This document shows, piece by piece, positions 1 to 7,424 of a stretch of DNA of 43,267 nt. Source of the stretch: CAZTXD01 sp964617995. Lineage in GTDB: Bacteria; Actinomycetota; Acidimicrobiia; Spongiisociales; ZC4RG35. The stretch lies in the NCBI GenBank assembly GCA_964617995.1, contig CAZTXD010000014.1, forward strand, positions 1 through 43,267, read 5' to 3'. The notes beneath the pieces were generated by a model that did not search any database, had not been told where the DNA came from, and saw only the letters and a program-made list of their open reading frames with translations. Made by a program: the position numbers and the translations under genes. The stretch's first letter is position 1. Every line of letters starts with the position of its first letter.

Positions 1-45
1 GCATTGCTGACTTTTGGTCACGCTGTTCAGTTGTCAAGGAGCCCC
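1..45 (-). other. rRNA-operon leader/spacer-like sequence at window edge
   Basis: Read on the minus strand this stretch contains CTTGACAACTGAACAGCG followed by TGACCAAAAGTCA. It resembles the conserved sequence before 16S or 23S rRNA in actinobacteria (of the type TTGAGAACTCAACAGCGTGCC), a region linked to antitermination and processing. No rRNA gene body is inside the window, so one would have to lie just beyond position 1, transcribed leftward. The rest of the gap up to 251 holds no open frame with family features, no tRNA-like T-arm and no clear promoter. The resemblance is from memory of the motif, not from a search. Confidence 0.4.
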
Positions 46-251
46 TGCTCCCCACCACCGCATATCGGGCCGCAGCGAGGCGGGCAAACCAACCCGCTCT
101 GTCTGCAGATACCAAACTCGGGCACTGCTACGTGCCTCGGAGTCACTGCTCCGTGGTGTTCGTGGCAGCCCCGTTGGTGTGTGGGCCAGCCGCGTCCGCG
201 TACACGCCAACCCGGCTGGACTCCGAAGACTACACCATCGGGGGAAGGCAA

Positions 252-842
252 TCAAAACACCCATCGCCCCCCGGTGGCGACGAATCTCCACGGTTTCTCC
301 GCCGCTTTCGTTATCCCGATACGAGGGGTGGCGATGACCAGAGGAGTCTCCGGCCCCGGCCGCATCACGACCGGTCCGTCACCGAGGAGCAACCCGTCGT
401 GACGGCCCTCTATTCCAAGAGCCTGGGTTAGTTTCCCCGGGCCGTCCGTGAGATGATCTTCTCTCCCCCGCCTCCGGGACATCGCCTCACGCCCGCTGAG
501 GGGGCGGCCGCTGCGTAACAAGACGGCGGCTCCGTGGCCGTCGGGACCGGTCACGATGTTCATGCACCAGTGGAGACCGTAGGAGCGGTACACATACAGG
601 CCTCCGGGCGGGCCGAACATGGTCCTGGTGCGGGAGGTGGGACCCCGGAAGGAATGCGATGCCGGATCGGTCTGGTCGTAGGCTTCCACCTCGGTGATCG
701 TCACGGCTGTGGTCAGACCGTCGATCGTGGTTTCCAGCTGCCAGCCGACGAGTTCGGGCGCCACCTCCCAGGACGGGCGAGAGAGGAACGCCGCCAGCTC
801 GCCGGTATGGTCCGGGTGAGGTCCTGACATTGGCCGGGTCAT
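252..842 (-). CDS. mpg: 3-methyladenine DNA glycosylase (AAG/MPG family)
   Basis: Base-excision-repair glycosylase that removes alkylated purines such as 3-methyladenine from DNA. The 196-residue protein matches the usual length of bacterial Mpg. Near residues 51-55 it has EVEAY, whose second Glu (about 53) corresponds to the catalytic acid. It also has the conserved SRTRTMFGPPG loop (about 70-80) and a VYRSYGLHWCMNIV segment (about 84-97), typical of the family core. The ATG at 842 is chosen because GAGGG lies 7 nt upstream, overlapping the argF stop. An internal ATG four codons later is possible. It is the last gene of the pheS-pheT-argF run, so it may be co-transcribed, but there is no functional link to arginine synthesis. 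Confidence 0.92.
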   Translation of the reverse strand: MTRPMSGPHPDHTGELAAFLSRPSWEVAPELVGWQLETTIDGLTTAVTITEVEAYDQTDPASHSFRGPTSRTRTMFGPPGGLYVYRSYGLHWCMNIVTGPDGHGAAVLLRSGRPLSGREAMSRRRGREDHLTDGPGKLTQALGIEGRHDGLLLGDGPVVMRPGPETPLVIATPRIGITKAAEKPWRFVATGGRWVF

Positions 843-852
843 CCGCTCACCC

Positions 853-1740
853 TCACAGGAGGTTGAGAAGGATCGACTTGAAGGCGTGGAGTCGATTCTC
901 TGCCTGATCGAAGACCACCGACCGGGGATGATCCATGACCGCGTCGGTCACCTCCTCACCGCGGTGGGCCGGCAGGCAGTGCATGAACACGGCATCGGGC
1001 CGGGCCTTCTCGAAGAGCTGGGGGGTGACCTGGTAGGGAGCGAAATGGCGACGCCGCAGCTCCGCCTCCGACTCCTGGCCCATGGATGCCCACACATCGG
1101 TGTAGACGACGTCGCTTCCCTCGACGGCCTCGACGGGGTCGGTGTGGAGGGTGACTTCACCGTGGCTGCGGGCCGCGGCCAGTACCTGGGAGCTGGGTTC
1201 GTAGCCGGGAGGGCCCGCCACGCGGATGGTGGCACCGGTCATGACCGCGCCGAGCATCAGGGAGTGGCACACGTTGTTGCCGTCTCCCACGTAGGCGATG
1301 ACCGCCCCGTCGAGGGAGCGATGCGCCGCGATGGTCTGGAGGTCGGCTATCGCCTGGCAGGGATGCTCGACATCCGACAGGAGATTGACGATGGGGATGT
1401 CGACATGCCGGGCGATCTCGGTCAGGTCACCGTGACCATGTACACGCATCGCCAGCAGATCCAGATAGCGCGCCAGCACTCGGCCGACGTCGGCGGGGCT
1501 CTCGCGCGATCCCATCCCCGTGTTGTCGTCGCGGATGGACAATGGGTGAGCTCCCAGCTGGATGGTGGCGACGTCGCATGACACCCAGGTTCTCAGGCTC
1601 TGCTTGGCGAAAAAGAGCCCCACCGACCTACCCGCCAGAGTCGTCAGGTACGAATCGGGTTCGGTCTTGACGCGGGAAGCGGTGTCGAGCACCTGCCGGA
1701 GCCCGTCGGACCCGAGATCGGCGATCGACAGGAGGTTCAT
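853..1740 (-). CDS. argF: Ornithine carbamoyltransferase-like protein with altered phosphate loop
   Basis: Expected reaction: carbamoyl phosphate plus ornithine to citrulline, in arginine biosynthesis. The 295-residue length fits, and many family motifs are present: HPCQ (about 126-129), VGDGNNVCHS (about 151-160), DVWASMGQE (about 215-223) and HCLPAHRGEE (about 254-263). The carbamoyl-phosphate loop is odd. Where OTCases normally read STRTR followed by VSFE, this one reads SLRTW followed by VSCD (about 48-56). Ser, Arg and Thr of the SxRT core remain; the second Arg and the Phe are gone. The pyrB product in this same window keeps the ordinary STRTR. The ATG at 1740 overlaps the pheT stop (ATGA), so the two are translationally coupled. 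Other arg genes are not in view. A specialised carbamoyltransferase is an alternative. Confidence 0.85.
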   Translation of the reverse strand: MNLLSIADLGSDGLRQVLDTASRVKTEPDSYLTTLAGRSVGLFFAKQSLRTWVSCDVATIQLGAHPLSIRDDNTGMGSRESPADVGRVLARYLDLLAMRVHGHGDLTEIARHVDIPIVNLLSDVEHPCQAIADLQTIAAHRSLDGAVIAYVGDGNNVCHSLMLGAVMTGATIRVAGPPGYEPSSQVLAAARSHGEVTLHTDPVEAVEGSDVVYTDVWASMGQESEAELRRRHFAPYQVTPQLFEKARPDAVFMHCLPAHRGEEVTDAVMDHPRSVVFDQAENRLHAFKSILLNLL

Positions 1741-4133
1741 GGGGTGCCTCGGAGGGTCGCCCCGACGCCGGACGCGGCCTCGATCATCGCTTCACGAACA
1801 CGGGCGATGTCCTCGGCCTGGAGAGTGCGGTCGGTTCCCCGCAGCCGGATGCGCATGGCGATCGCCTTGCGGTCCTCCCCCAGGCCGGAACCGGTGAACT
1901 CGTCGAACACACGCACGGACTCCACGAGCTCGTGGCCGGCAGCGGTCACCGTGGCGGCGAGGTCTCCGGCCGGATGGTCGATAGGAACCTCGAAGGAGAG
2001 GTCGAAGTCGGCCGGTGGGTAGGGACTCACGGGTCGGTAGGCGATCTCGGTGCGCCTATCCACCAGAAGCCCGAGATCGACCTCGCACATCGCCACTCGC
2101 CCATCGATCTCGAGGGCGGCCGCCGTCAATGGATGGAGCTCACCGGCGTGGCCTATGGCCGTTCCGTCTATCCAGATCGAGGCGGATCGCGCGGGGTGGT
2201 ATCCCGGTGCCGTCCCCTGCCTGATCGACAGCGACAAACCGAGCGTGGCGGCGACATGACGAACCGTCGCCAGCATCGAATGGACGTCGGCGGGCCTTCC
2301 CCTGCCCGTCAAGTCGCGCGGTCCTACCGAACCCGTCGCCGCGATCGCCAGCCGTTCCGGCTGGTCAGGCACTCGCCGGTCGACCGGCCACGGCCGGGCA
2401 TGGAAGGTGCGCCCGAGCTCGAAGACGGCGACGTCGGAGTGTCCGCGGTTGCGATTGTGACGGATCACCCGGATGAGCCCGGGCAGAAGGGCCGGCCGCA
2501 AGACCGCCTCTTCCTCACTGAGAGGGTTCTTCACGTCGATCGTTTGCGTCAGTTCATGTCCCGCAGAGGGCTCGAAAGCGTCGAGCTCGGCAGGCATTAC
2601 GAAGGGGAGCGTCACCGCTTGGTTGTATCCGATCGCCGCCAGAGCCTGGCGCAGCCGACGCGCTCGCCTCTGCGGTGAGGTGAGGCCGCCGCCGGTCCCC
2701 ATCCGCAGCCGCTCGCCGAACGTGTCGTAGTCGGCCAGGCGAGCGATCTCCTCGACGAGGTCGGCAGGTCTGGTCACGTCGGGCCGGTAGGACGGAACCC
2801 CGACGGTGAGAGGATCATCACCGGCCACCTGAAACCCCAGCCGGCCGAGCAAATGCGAAACCCGCGTCGAGTCGAACCCGTCTCCCAGGACTCGCCGCAC
2901 GTCGTGCAGGGCCAGGTCGAGGGTCGGTGGCCGCAGCTCCCTGGCGACCTCGTCCACATAGCCGCTTCGCAGACGTCCGCCGGCCAACTCGAGGATCATC
3001 TCGGCGGCACGAAGTGTGGCCAGAGGTGGGAGCTCGGGGTCGACGCCGCGTTCGAAGCGCGCCGAGGCTTCCGACCGGAGCTGATGGCGACGGGACATGT
3101 ACATGACGGTGGGCGGGTCCCAGGTCGCTGCCTCGATCAAAACGGAACCGGTGGCTTCCGACACCTCCGAGCGTTCTCCGCCCATGGTGCCGGCGAGCGA
3201 CGTCGGGCCGTCGTCGTCGCAGATGACGAGGTCCTCCGCTGTGAGGAGGCGATCGATGGCATCGAGTGTTCGCAGCGCCTCACCCTCCTCGGCCCGGCGG
3301 ACCGTCAACCGTTCACCGGTCAGGCGATCGATGTCGAACACGTGCAGGGGCTGGCCGAGCTCGAGCATCACGTAGTTCGTCACGTCCACCAGGTTCGAGA
3401 TGGGACGTACCCCGGCCGCCTGAAGGCGCGTCCGCATCCACAACGGGGATTGCGTCACCTCGACCCCGTCCACCCGGCGCGCCACGAAGCGCGGGTTCCC
3501 GACGGGATCCTCGATGCGCACCGTGATCCCTGCATCCTCCTCGATCGTGGGAGGGGTCGGTGTGGGGAGGGTCGCCGGCGTCTCGTACCAGGCGGCGAGG
3601 TCACGGGCGATGCCGTACATGGACATGGCGTCGGGGCGGTTGGGGGTGATGGCGAGGTCGAACACGGTATCCGGTACACCCAGGATCTCCTCCAGGGGGC
3701 GACCGACGGGAGAGCCGGATGGAAGCACGAGGATCCCCTCGGCGTCGTCGCCCAACCCGAGCTCCTTCTCCGAGCAGATCATGCCGTGAGACTCGACGCC
3801 CCTGATGGCGCGCACGCCTATCTCGAAGCCGCCGGGCAGGGTGGCACCGGGTCGGGCGAAGGCGACGATGGCGCCCGCTTCGAAGTTCCACGCCCCGCAC
3901 ACCACCGTCACGGGTTCCCCGGTGGTGGTGACGGTGCAGACCCGAACTCGGTCGGCGTCGGGATGAGGTTCGACGGTCTCCACCCGTGCGATCGTGACGT
4001 GACTCCACTCGGCATCGATTCGCTCCACCCCCTCCACCTCGTGGCCGAGCATCGCCAGGACGCGTCCCAGCTCGGCCGTATCCCGGGTGGGAAGGTCGAT
4101 GTAGTCCGAGAGCCAGTTCAGCGAGACCTTCAC
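1737..4133 (-). CDS. pheT: Phenylalanyl-tRNA synthetase beta subunit
   Basis: Beta chain of the (alpha-beta)2 PheRS that charges tRNA-Phe. The 798-residue length is typical. It starts VKVSLNWLSDYIDLP, followed by the EMAP-like tRNA-binding domain (about 40-150, with HPDADRVRVC), then the B3/B4 editing and B5 domains, the catalytic-like core, and a C-terminal FDX-ACB domain (about 705-798) that binds the anticodon stem. The open frame continues upstream to 4535. GTG at 4133 is chosen because the conserved N-terminus begins there and GGAGG lies 9 nt upstream. It lies 70 bp after pheS, separated by a heptad repeat, and its stop overlaps the argF start. Confidence 0.96.
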   Translation of the reverse strand: MKVSLNWLSDYIDLPTRDTAELGRVLAMLGHEVEGVERIDAEWSHVTIARVETVEPHPDADRVRVCTVTTTGEPVTVVCGAWNFEAGAIVAFARPGATLPGGFEIGVRAIRGVESHGMICSEKELGLGDDAEGILVLPSGSPVGRPLEEILGVPDTVFDLAITPNRPDAMSMYGIARDLAAWYETPATLPTPTPPTIEEDAGITVRIEDPVGNPRFVARRVDGVEVTQSPLWMRTRLQAAGVRPISNLVDVTNYVMLELGQPLHVFDIDRLTGERLTVRRAEEGEALRTLDAIDRLLTAEDLVICDDDGPTSLAGTMGGERSEVSEATGSVLIEAATWDPPTVMYMSRRHQLRSEASARFERGVDPELPPLATLRAAEMILELAGGRLRSGYVDEVARELRPPTLDLALHDVRRVLGDGFDSTRVSHLLGRLGFQVAGDDPLTVGVPSYRPDVTRPADLVEEIARLADYDTFGERLRMGTGGGLTSPQRRARRLRQALAAIGYNQAVTLPFVMPAELDAFEPSAGHELTQTIDVKNPLSEEEAVLRPALLPGLIRVIRHNRNRGHSDVAVFELGRTFHARPWPVDRRVPDQPERLAIAATGSVGPRDLTGRGRPADVHSMLATVRHVAATLGLSLSIRQGTAPGYHPARSASIWIDGTAIGHAGELHPLTAAALEIDGRVAMCEVDLGLLVDRRTEIAYRPVSPYPPADFDLSFEVPIDHPAGDLAATVTAAGHELVESVRVFDEFTGSGLGEDRKAIAMRIRLRGTDRTLQAEDIARVREAMIEAASGVGATLRGTP

Positions 4134-4174
4134 GTCGTTTCGCCTCCGGGCGCTCCGAGGCGATCTCGACCCGG

Positions 4175-4203
4175 CTTCCGACTTCCGAGTTCCGACTTCC
4201 GGC
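4175..4203. repeat. Four-copy 7-bp tandem repeat between pheS and pheT
   Basis: On the plus strand the units are CTTCCGA, CTTCCGA, GTTCCGA, CTTCCGG. On the minus strand the array begins immediately after the pheS stop codon and fills nearly half of the 70-bp gap before pheT. It resembles the CGG-containing heptads near 15.6, 20.0 and 20.95 kb in period, position and composition, but not in exact sequence. It leaves the pheT ribosome-binding site untouched. Function unknown. Confidence 0.7.
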
Positions 4204-5256
4204 TCATAACGGGAACTGGCTGAGGAAGCGGAGATCGTTCTCGATGAAGTTGCGGATGTCGGTGATGCCGTGACGCACCATCGCCGGGCGCTCCACCCCG
4301 ACTCCGAAGGCGAATCCCGTGACCTGGTGGGGGTCGTAGCCGACCGCTTCGAACACGGCCGGATCGACCATCCCGCAGCCGAGCATCTCCAACCAGCCCG
4401 CTCCCCGGCAAACCCGGCAATCGGGCTCCCCTCCATCGCAGTTGAAGCACGACACGTCGAGCTCGGCGGAGGGCTCTGTGAAGGGGAAGAAGTGGGGCCG
4501 CAGCCGAATGTCGGTTCCGGGCCCGAAGAACTCACGAGCGAAGTAGTGCAACGTACCCTTGAGGTCGGCGAAGGTGATGTCGGTGTCCACCGCCAGCCCC
4601 TCTATCTGATGGAAGACGGGGAGGTGGGTGGCGTCGATGGCGTCGGTTCGGTAGCACTTTCCCGGAACGATGACGTGCACGGGAGGGTCGTTGGCCTCCA
4701 TCCACCTCGCCTGGACCGGAGAGGTCTGGGTCCGTAGCAGCATCTCGTCGGCCGGGTCCCCGTAGTCGAGGTACATAGTGTCGGACTCGAGCCGGGAAGG
4801 ATGGGTGGGCGGCGTGTTGAGGGCGTCGAAGTTGTACCAGGCCAGCTCGGCTTCGGGTCCGTCGGCCACCTGGTAACCGATGGCCGTGAAGATGTCGGTG
4901 ATCTCGTCGATAGTCTGCTGGATCAGGTGTAGGAACCCGGTCGGATAGGTCCAGATCGGCAGGGTCACATCGATCCGTTCGGACTCGAGTAAGCGGTTGG
5001 CCTCCTCCAGTTCCAGGGTGCGCCTACGCGCCGTGACGAGCCCGGTCACCGCCGCCGACACCTCATGCAGCTTGGCGCCGACGGCCGGACGCCGGTCGGC
5101 TTCCAGCCTGCCCATGGAGCTGCGTATCCGTCCGATGACCGAGTCCTTGCCGAGCAGCTCAGACTCCACCTTCTCGAGCTCGGTGAGGTGGTTGGCGGAG
5201 CCCACGGCTGCGGGGGCGGCGGCGAGAGCTTCCTCGAGCTGGTCGACTTCTTGCAT
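4204..5256 (-). CDS. pheS: Phenylalanyl-tRNA synthetase alpha subunit
   Basis: Catalytic chain of cytosolic PheRS, which activates Phe and transfers it to tRNA-Phe. The 350 residues comprise an N-terminal coiled-coil arm (about 1-95) and a class II synthetase core. Motif 2 is around GKCYRTDAIDATHLPVFHQ and motif 3 around GFAFGVGVERPAM near the C-terminus. A cysteine cluster (CFNCDGG then CRVCRGAGWLE, about 270-290) is a normal feature of bacterial PheS. The gene follows the SpoU methyltransferase by about 12 bp and precedes pheT, the usual rplT-trmH-pheS-pheT order of actinobacteria. Confidence 0.97.
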   Translation of the reverse strand: MQEVDQLEEALAAAPAAVGSANHLTELEKVESELLGKDSVIGRIRSSMGRLEADRRPAVGAKLHEVSAAVTGLVTARRRTLELEEANRLLESERIDVTLPIWTYPTGFLHLIQQTIDEITDIFTAIGYQVADGPEAELAWYNFDALNTPPTHPSRLESDTMYLDYGDPADEMLLRTQTSPVQARWMEANDPPVHVIVPGKCYRTDAIDATHLPVFHQIEGLAVDTDITFADLKGTLHYFAREFFGPGTDIRLRPHFFPFTEPSAELDVSCFNCDGGEPDCRVCRGAGWLEMLGCGMVDPAVFEAVGYDPHQVTGFAFGVGVERPAMVRHGITDIRNFIENDLRFLSQFPL

Positions 5257-5268
5257 GGATCGGGGAGG

Positions 5269-6027
5269 TTAGTGGGGGCCGTTCTCGCTTCGGGATCCAT
5301 TCTCACCCATGCGGCGGGTGTAGGCGATGATCGACGCCGCCATCCCGGCGTTGAGGCTCTCGGTCCCACCAGGCATCGGGATCCTTACCTTGACGTGGGC
5401 TGCGGATGCCCACTCCCGGTCCAGGCCGTGGGACTCGTTCCCTATGAGGAACGCCCACGGGCCCTCCCCCATCTCCTCAGGGGTGAGTCCTTCGTTCACG
5501 AGCGTGGCAACGAGGCGATGGTCGGTCAGCTCACCGGGTCCGTCGACGCGGCTGACGGTGGTGCGGAAGTGGGCTCCCGCTGCAGCCCGCAGGACCTTGG
5601 GTGACCAGGGATCGGCGGTGCCGGGCCCTATGACGACGCCCAGCTCGAAAGCGGCGGCGGAACGGACGATGGTGCCGACGTTCCCGGGGTCGCTCACCTC
5701 GACGAGAACGAGCAAGTCGCCGGGAGGGATCGGCTCCCACGGCGGGATGGGCATCACCGCCACGGGGCCCCGCGGTGTGTCGGTGTCGGCGAGCCGTGCC
5801 AGGACCGGGGGCTCCACCGCTCTGACGGCAGGCCAGTCGTCGAAGCGGGGATCGTTCTCCAGTGCGAACGTCGTCTCTATGGCGATGCCTGCGGCCATCG
5901 CACCGGCGACGGCATGCGGACCTTCGATCAGGGTTCGCCCCCGCTGCCGTCGCTCGCGGACGCGATGCAGCCGCACGGCCTGGACGACCGCCCGGTTGCG
6001 CGGTGAGCGGATGGGCTCTTCAGCCAA
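5269..6027 (-). CDS. SpoU/TrmH-family RNA 2'-O-ribose methyltransferase
   Basis: SAM-dependent methylase of rRNA or tRNA ribose with a SPOUT trefoil-knot fold. The 252 residues show an N-terminal substrate-binding part (IRSPRN...RTLIEGPHAV, about 6-40) and the three SpoU motifs: DPGNVGTIVRSAAAFE (about 113-128), GNESHGL (about 196-202) and IPMPGGTESLNAGMAAS (about 216-232). The start is TTG at 6027, six bases after the rplT stop. No good Shine-Dalgarno is visible, but the family N-terminus begins just here. The exact target nucleotide cannot be told from sequence; a 23S rRNA role is the common assumption for the gene in this position. Confidence 0.9.
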   Translation of the reverse strand: MAEEPIRSPRNRAVVQAVRLHRVRERRQRGRTLIEGPHAVAGAMAAGIAIETTFALENDPRFDDWPAVRAVEPPVLARLADTDTPRGPVAVMPIPPWEPIPPGDLLVLVEVSDPGNVGTIVRSAAAFELGVVIGPGTADPWSPKVLRAAAGAHFRTTVSRVDGPGELTDHRLVATLVNEGLTPEEMGEGPWAFLIGNESHGLDREWASAAHVKVRIPMPGGTESLNAGMAASIIAYTRRMGENGSRSENGPH

Positions 6028-6033
6028 CCGTCG

Positions 6034-6387
6034 TCAGTCGTTCGACGTGGCGGCCTCGACGAGCGCGGAGAACGCCTCCTGATCGTTGACGGCCAGGTCG
6101 GCCAACATCTTGCGGTCGATCTCGATGTCGGCGGCCTTGAGTCCGGCTATGAGCTGCGAGTAGGTGGTGCCGTGTTGACGGGCGGCGGCGTTGATCCGGG
6201 TTATCCAGAGCCTGCGGAACTCTCCCTTTCGTGCCCGGCGGTCCCGGTAGGCGTCCTGGCCGGCATGCATGAGCTGCTCGTTGGCCGTCTTGTAACGGCG
6301 GCTGCGGGCACCCTTGTAACCCTTGGCTTTGTCGAGGACCTTCTTGTGCGCCTTCTTGGCGGTTACCGGTGACTTGGCGCGTGCCAT
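6034..6387 (-). CDS. rplT: 50S ribosomal protein L20
   Basis: Primary-binding 23S rRNA protein needed for early 50S assembly. The 117-residue length is standard. The basic N-terminal arm (HKKVLDKAKGYKGARSRRYK, about 14-33) and the globular RRLWITRINAAAR segment identify it clearly. It starts at ATG 6387 with GGGAGGT about 6 nt upstream. It follows rpmI by 16 bp, the classic infC-rpmI-rplT operon. In many bacteria L20 represses this operon by binding its leader; no L20-binding site could be recognised here. Confidence 0.97.
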   Translation of the reverse strand: MARAKSPVTAKKAHKKVLDKAKGYKGARSRRYKTANEQLMHAGQDAYRDRRARKGEFRRLWITRINAAARQHGTTYSQLIAGLKAADIEIDRKMLADLAVNDQEAFSALVEAATSND

Positions 6388-6403
6388 CGTCTACCTCCCG
6401 TTG

Positions 6404-6598
6404 TCATCTACCGAGTAGCTTCTTGGCCGTGCGCACGTCACCGGGCGCCAGCTCCACCTCTCCGGTGCGTCGCCGGTAGGTGTCCTTGCCTTTGGCGAGC
6501 CGCAGGTGCCCGCGCCCCGACTGCCGACGCATGTACTTGCCTGATCCTGTGACCTTGATGCGCTTCTTGGCGCCGCTGTGTGTCTTCATCTTCGGCAT
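6404..6598 (-). CDS. rpmI: 50S ribosomal protein L35
   Basis: Small basic 50S subunit protein of 64 residues. It has the family signature MPKMKTHSGAKKRIKVTGSG at the N-terminus, followed by RGHLRLAKGKDTYRRR. The ATG at 6598 is preceded by AAGGAG about 6 nt upstream. It sits 9 bp after infC and 16 bp before rplT, so the three are almost certainly one transcript. Confidence 0.97.
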   Translation of the reverse strand: MPKMKTHSGAKKRIKVTGSGKYMRRQSGRGHLRLAKGKDTYRRRTGEVELAPGDVRTAKKLLGR

Positions 6599-6607
6599 AG
6601 GTTCTCC

Positions 6608-7174
6608 TTACTCCCCGGTCTCCTGTGCTGGGGTCTCCTGCTGCGCTTCCTCCCGTCCAGCGCTGCTCCTGCGGCTCGGCGCCAGGACCATCGTCATGTT
6701 CCGGCCCTCCATGCTGGGGCTCTGCTCGACGGTGGCCTGCTCCTCCAGCTCCCCGATCAATCGCTCGAGAAGCTGACGACCGTACTCGGGACGCTCCTGT
6801 TCCCTTCCGCGGAAGCGGATGGTCACCTTCACCTTGTCCCCGTCCTCCAGGAACTCCTGTGCCTTGCGACGGTTTATGTCGAAGTCGTGGTCGCCGATAC
6901 GCACCTTCATCCGCAGTTCCTTGATGGTGGTGCGGGTCTGCTTCTTGCGGGCTTCACGATCACGGACGGACTGCTCGTACTTGTACTTGCCGTAGTCCAT
7001 GAGCCGACAAACCGGAGGCTTGGCGTTGGGCGCCACCTCCACCAGGTCGAGGTCGAGTTGTTCGGCCAACCACAAGGCTTCGGCCAGCTTCTTGACCCCG
7101 ATCTGCTCGCCGTCCGGGGCAACCACCCGAACTTCGGGGGCACGTATGTATCCGTTCACGCGCAGCTCTGCGAT
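6608..7174 (-). CDS. infC: Translation initiation factor IF-3 (AUC start)
   Basis: Binds the 30S subunit, prevents premature 50S joining and proofreads start codons. The 188 residues show the N-domain (RVNGYIRAPEVRVV, EVAPNAKPPVCRLMDYGKYKYE) and the C-domain (KELRMKVRIGDHDFDINRRKA, VTIRFRGREQERPEYG, GRNMTMVLAP). The frame is open upstream to an ATG at 7303, but that would add 43 residues unlike the family. A strong AGGAGGT at 7181-7187 lies 6 nt before ATC at 7174-7172, exactly where the conserved protein begins. I therefore place the start at AUC. IF-3 discriminates against non-AUG/GUG/UUG starts, and rare infC start codons support autoregulation in E. coli (AUU). The same logic is inferred here. 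Confidence 0.9.
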   Translation of the reverse strand: MAELRVNGYIRAPEVRVVAPDGEQIGVKKLAEALWLAEQLDLDLVEVAPNAKPPVCRLMDYGKYKYEQSVRDREARKKQTRTTIKELRMKVRIGDHDFDINRRKAQEFLEDGDKVKVTIRFRGREQERPEYGRQLLERLIGELEEQATVEQSPSMEGRNMTMVLAPSRRSSAGREEAQQETPAQETGE

Positions 7175-7180
7175 GCGAGA

Positions 7181-7187
7181 ACCTCCT
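7181..7187 (-). promoter_or_regulatory. Strong Shine-Dalgarno that fixes the infC start at AUC
   Basis: On the minus strand AGGAGGT is followed by TCTCGC and then ATC GCA GAG. It is the only strong ribosome-binding site near the beginning of the conserved IF-3 sequence. No ATG, GTG or TTG lies at a suitable distance in the IF-3 frame. Confidence 0.75.
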
Positions 7188-7260
7188 GATAGATGTCGTT
7201 GGGGATAGGTGAGCGGGTCGGTGGCTCCCGTCGGGGGAACCCCGGTCCGGCAAACGAAAG

Positions 7261-7284
7261 AGCAGCAAGCCAAACCTTGCTGCT
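7261..7284 (-). terminator. Candidate terminator/attenuator in the infC leader
   Basis: On the minus strand AGCAGCAAG and CTTGCTGCT form a perfect 9-bp stem with the loop GGTTTG. The stem is followed by a T-rich tail CTTTCGTTTG. It lies 141 nt after the ribH stop and 86 nt before the infC start codon. It could end the rib transcript, attenuate infC, or both. The tail is interrupted, so termination strength is uncertain. A short palindrome CCCCCATGGGGG (7297-7308) lies just upstream. Confidence 0.5.
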
Positions 7285-7424
7285 CATCGTCGTATTCCCC
7301 CATGGGGGGGACTCGGTTCGACTACCGCGGCTCGCCTCATCGGCGGCCGGGTGGGAAGCAGCGGCTTCCGCTTGCGACTCCGTCTGCTGGAAGAACCACA
7401 GGATATCAGAAAGAGCCGGAATGG

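Noticed and set aside
2853..4223. A 456-codon plus-strand open frame
   Set aside because: It is antisense to pheT with no family features; its composition mirrors the opposite strand.
4134..4535. Longer pheT starting at 4535
   Set aside because: The added 134 codons overlap pheS and the repeat array and lack similarity to PheT.
7175..7303. ATG at 7303 as the infC start
   Set aside because: The extension is unlike IF-3, has no good ribosome-binding site, and would cover a terminator-like hairpin.
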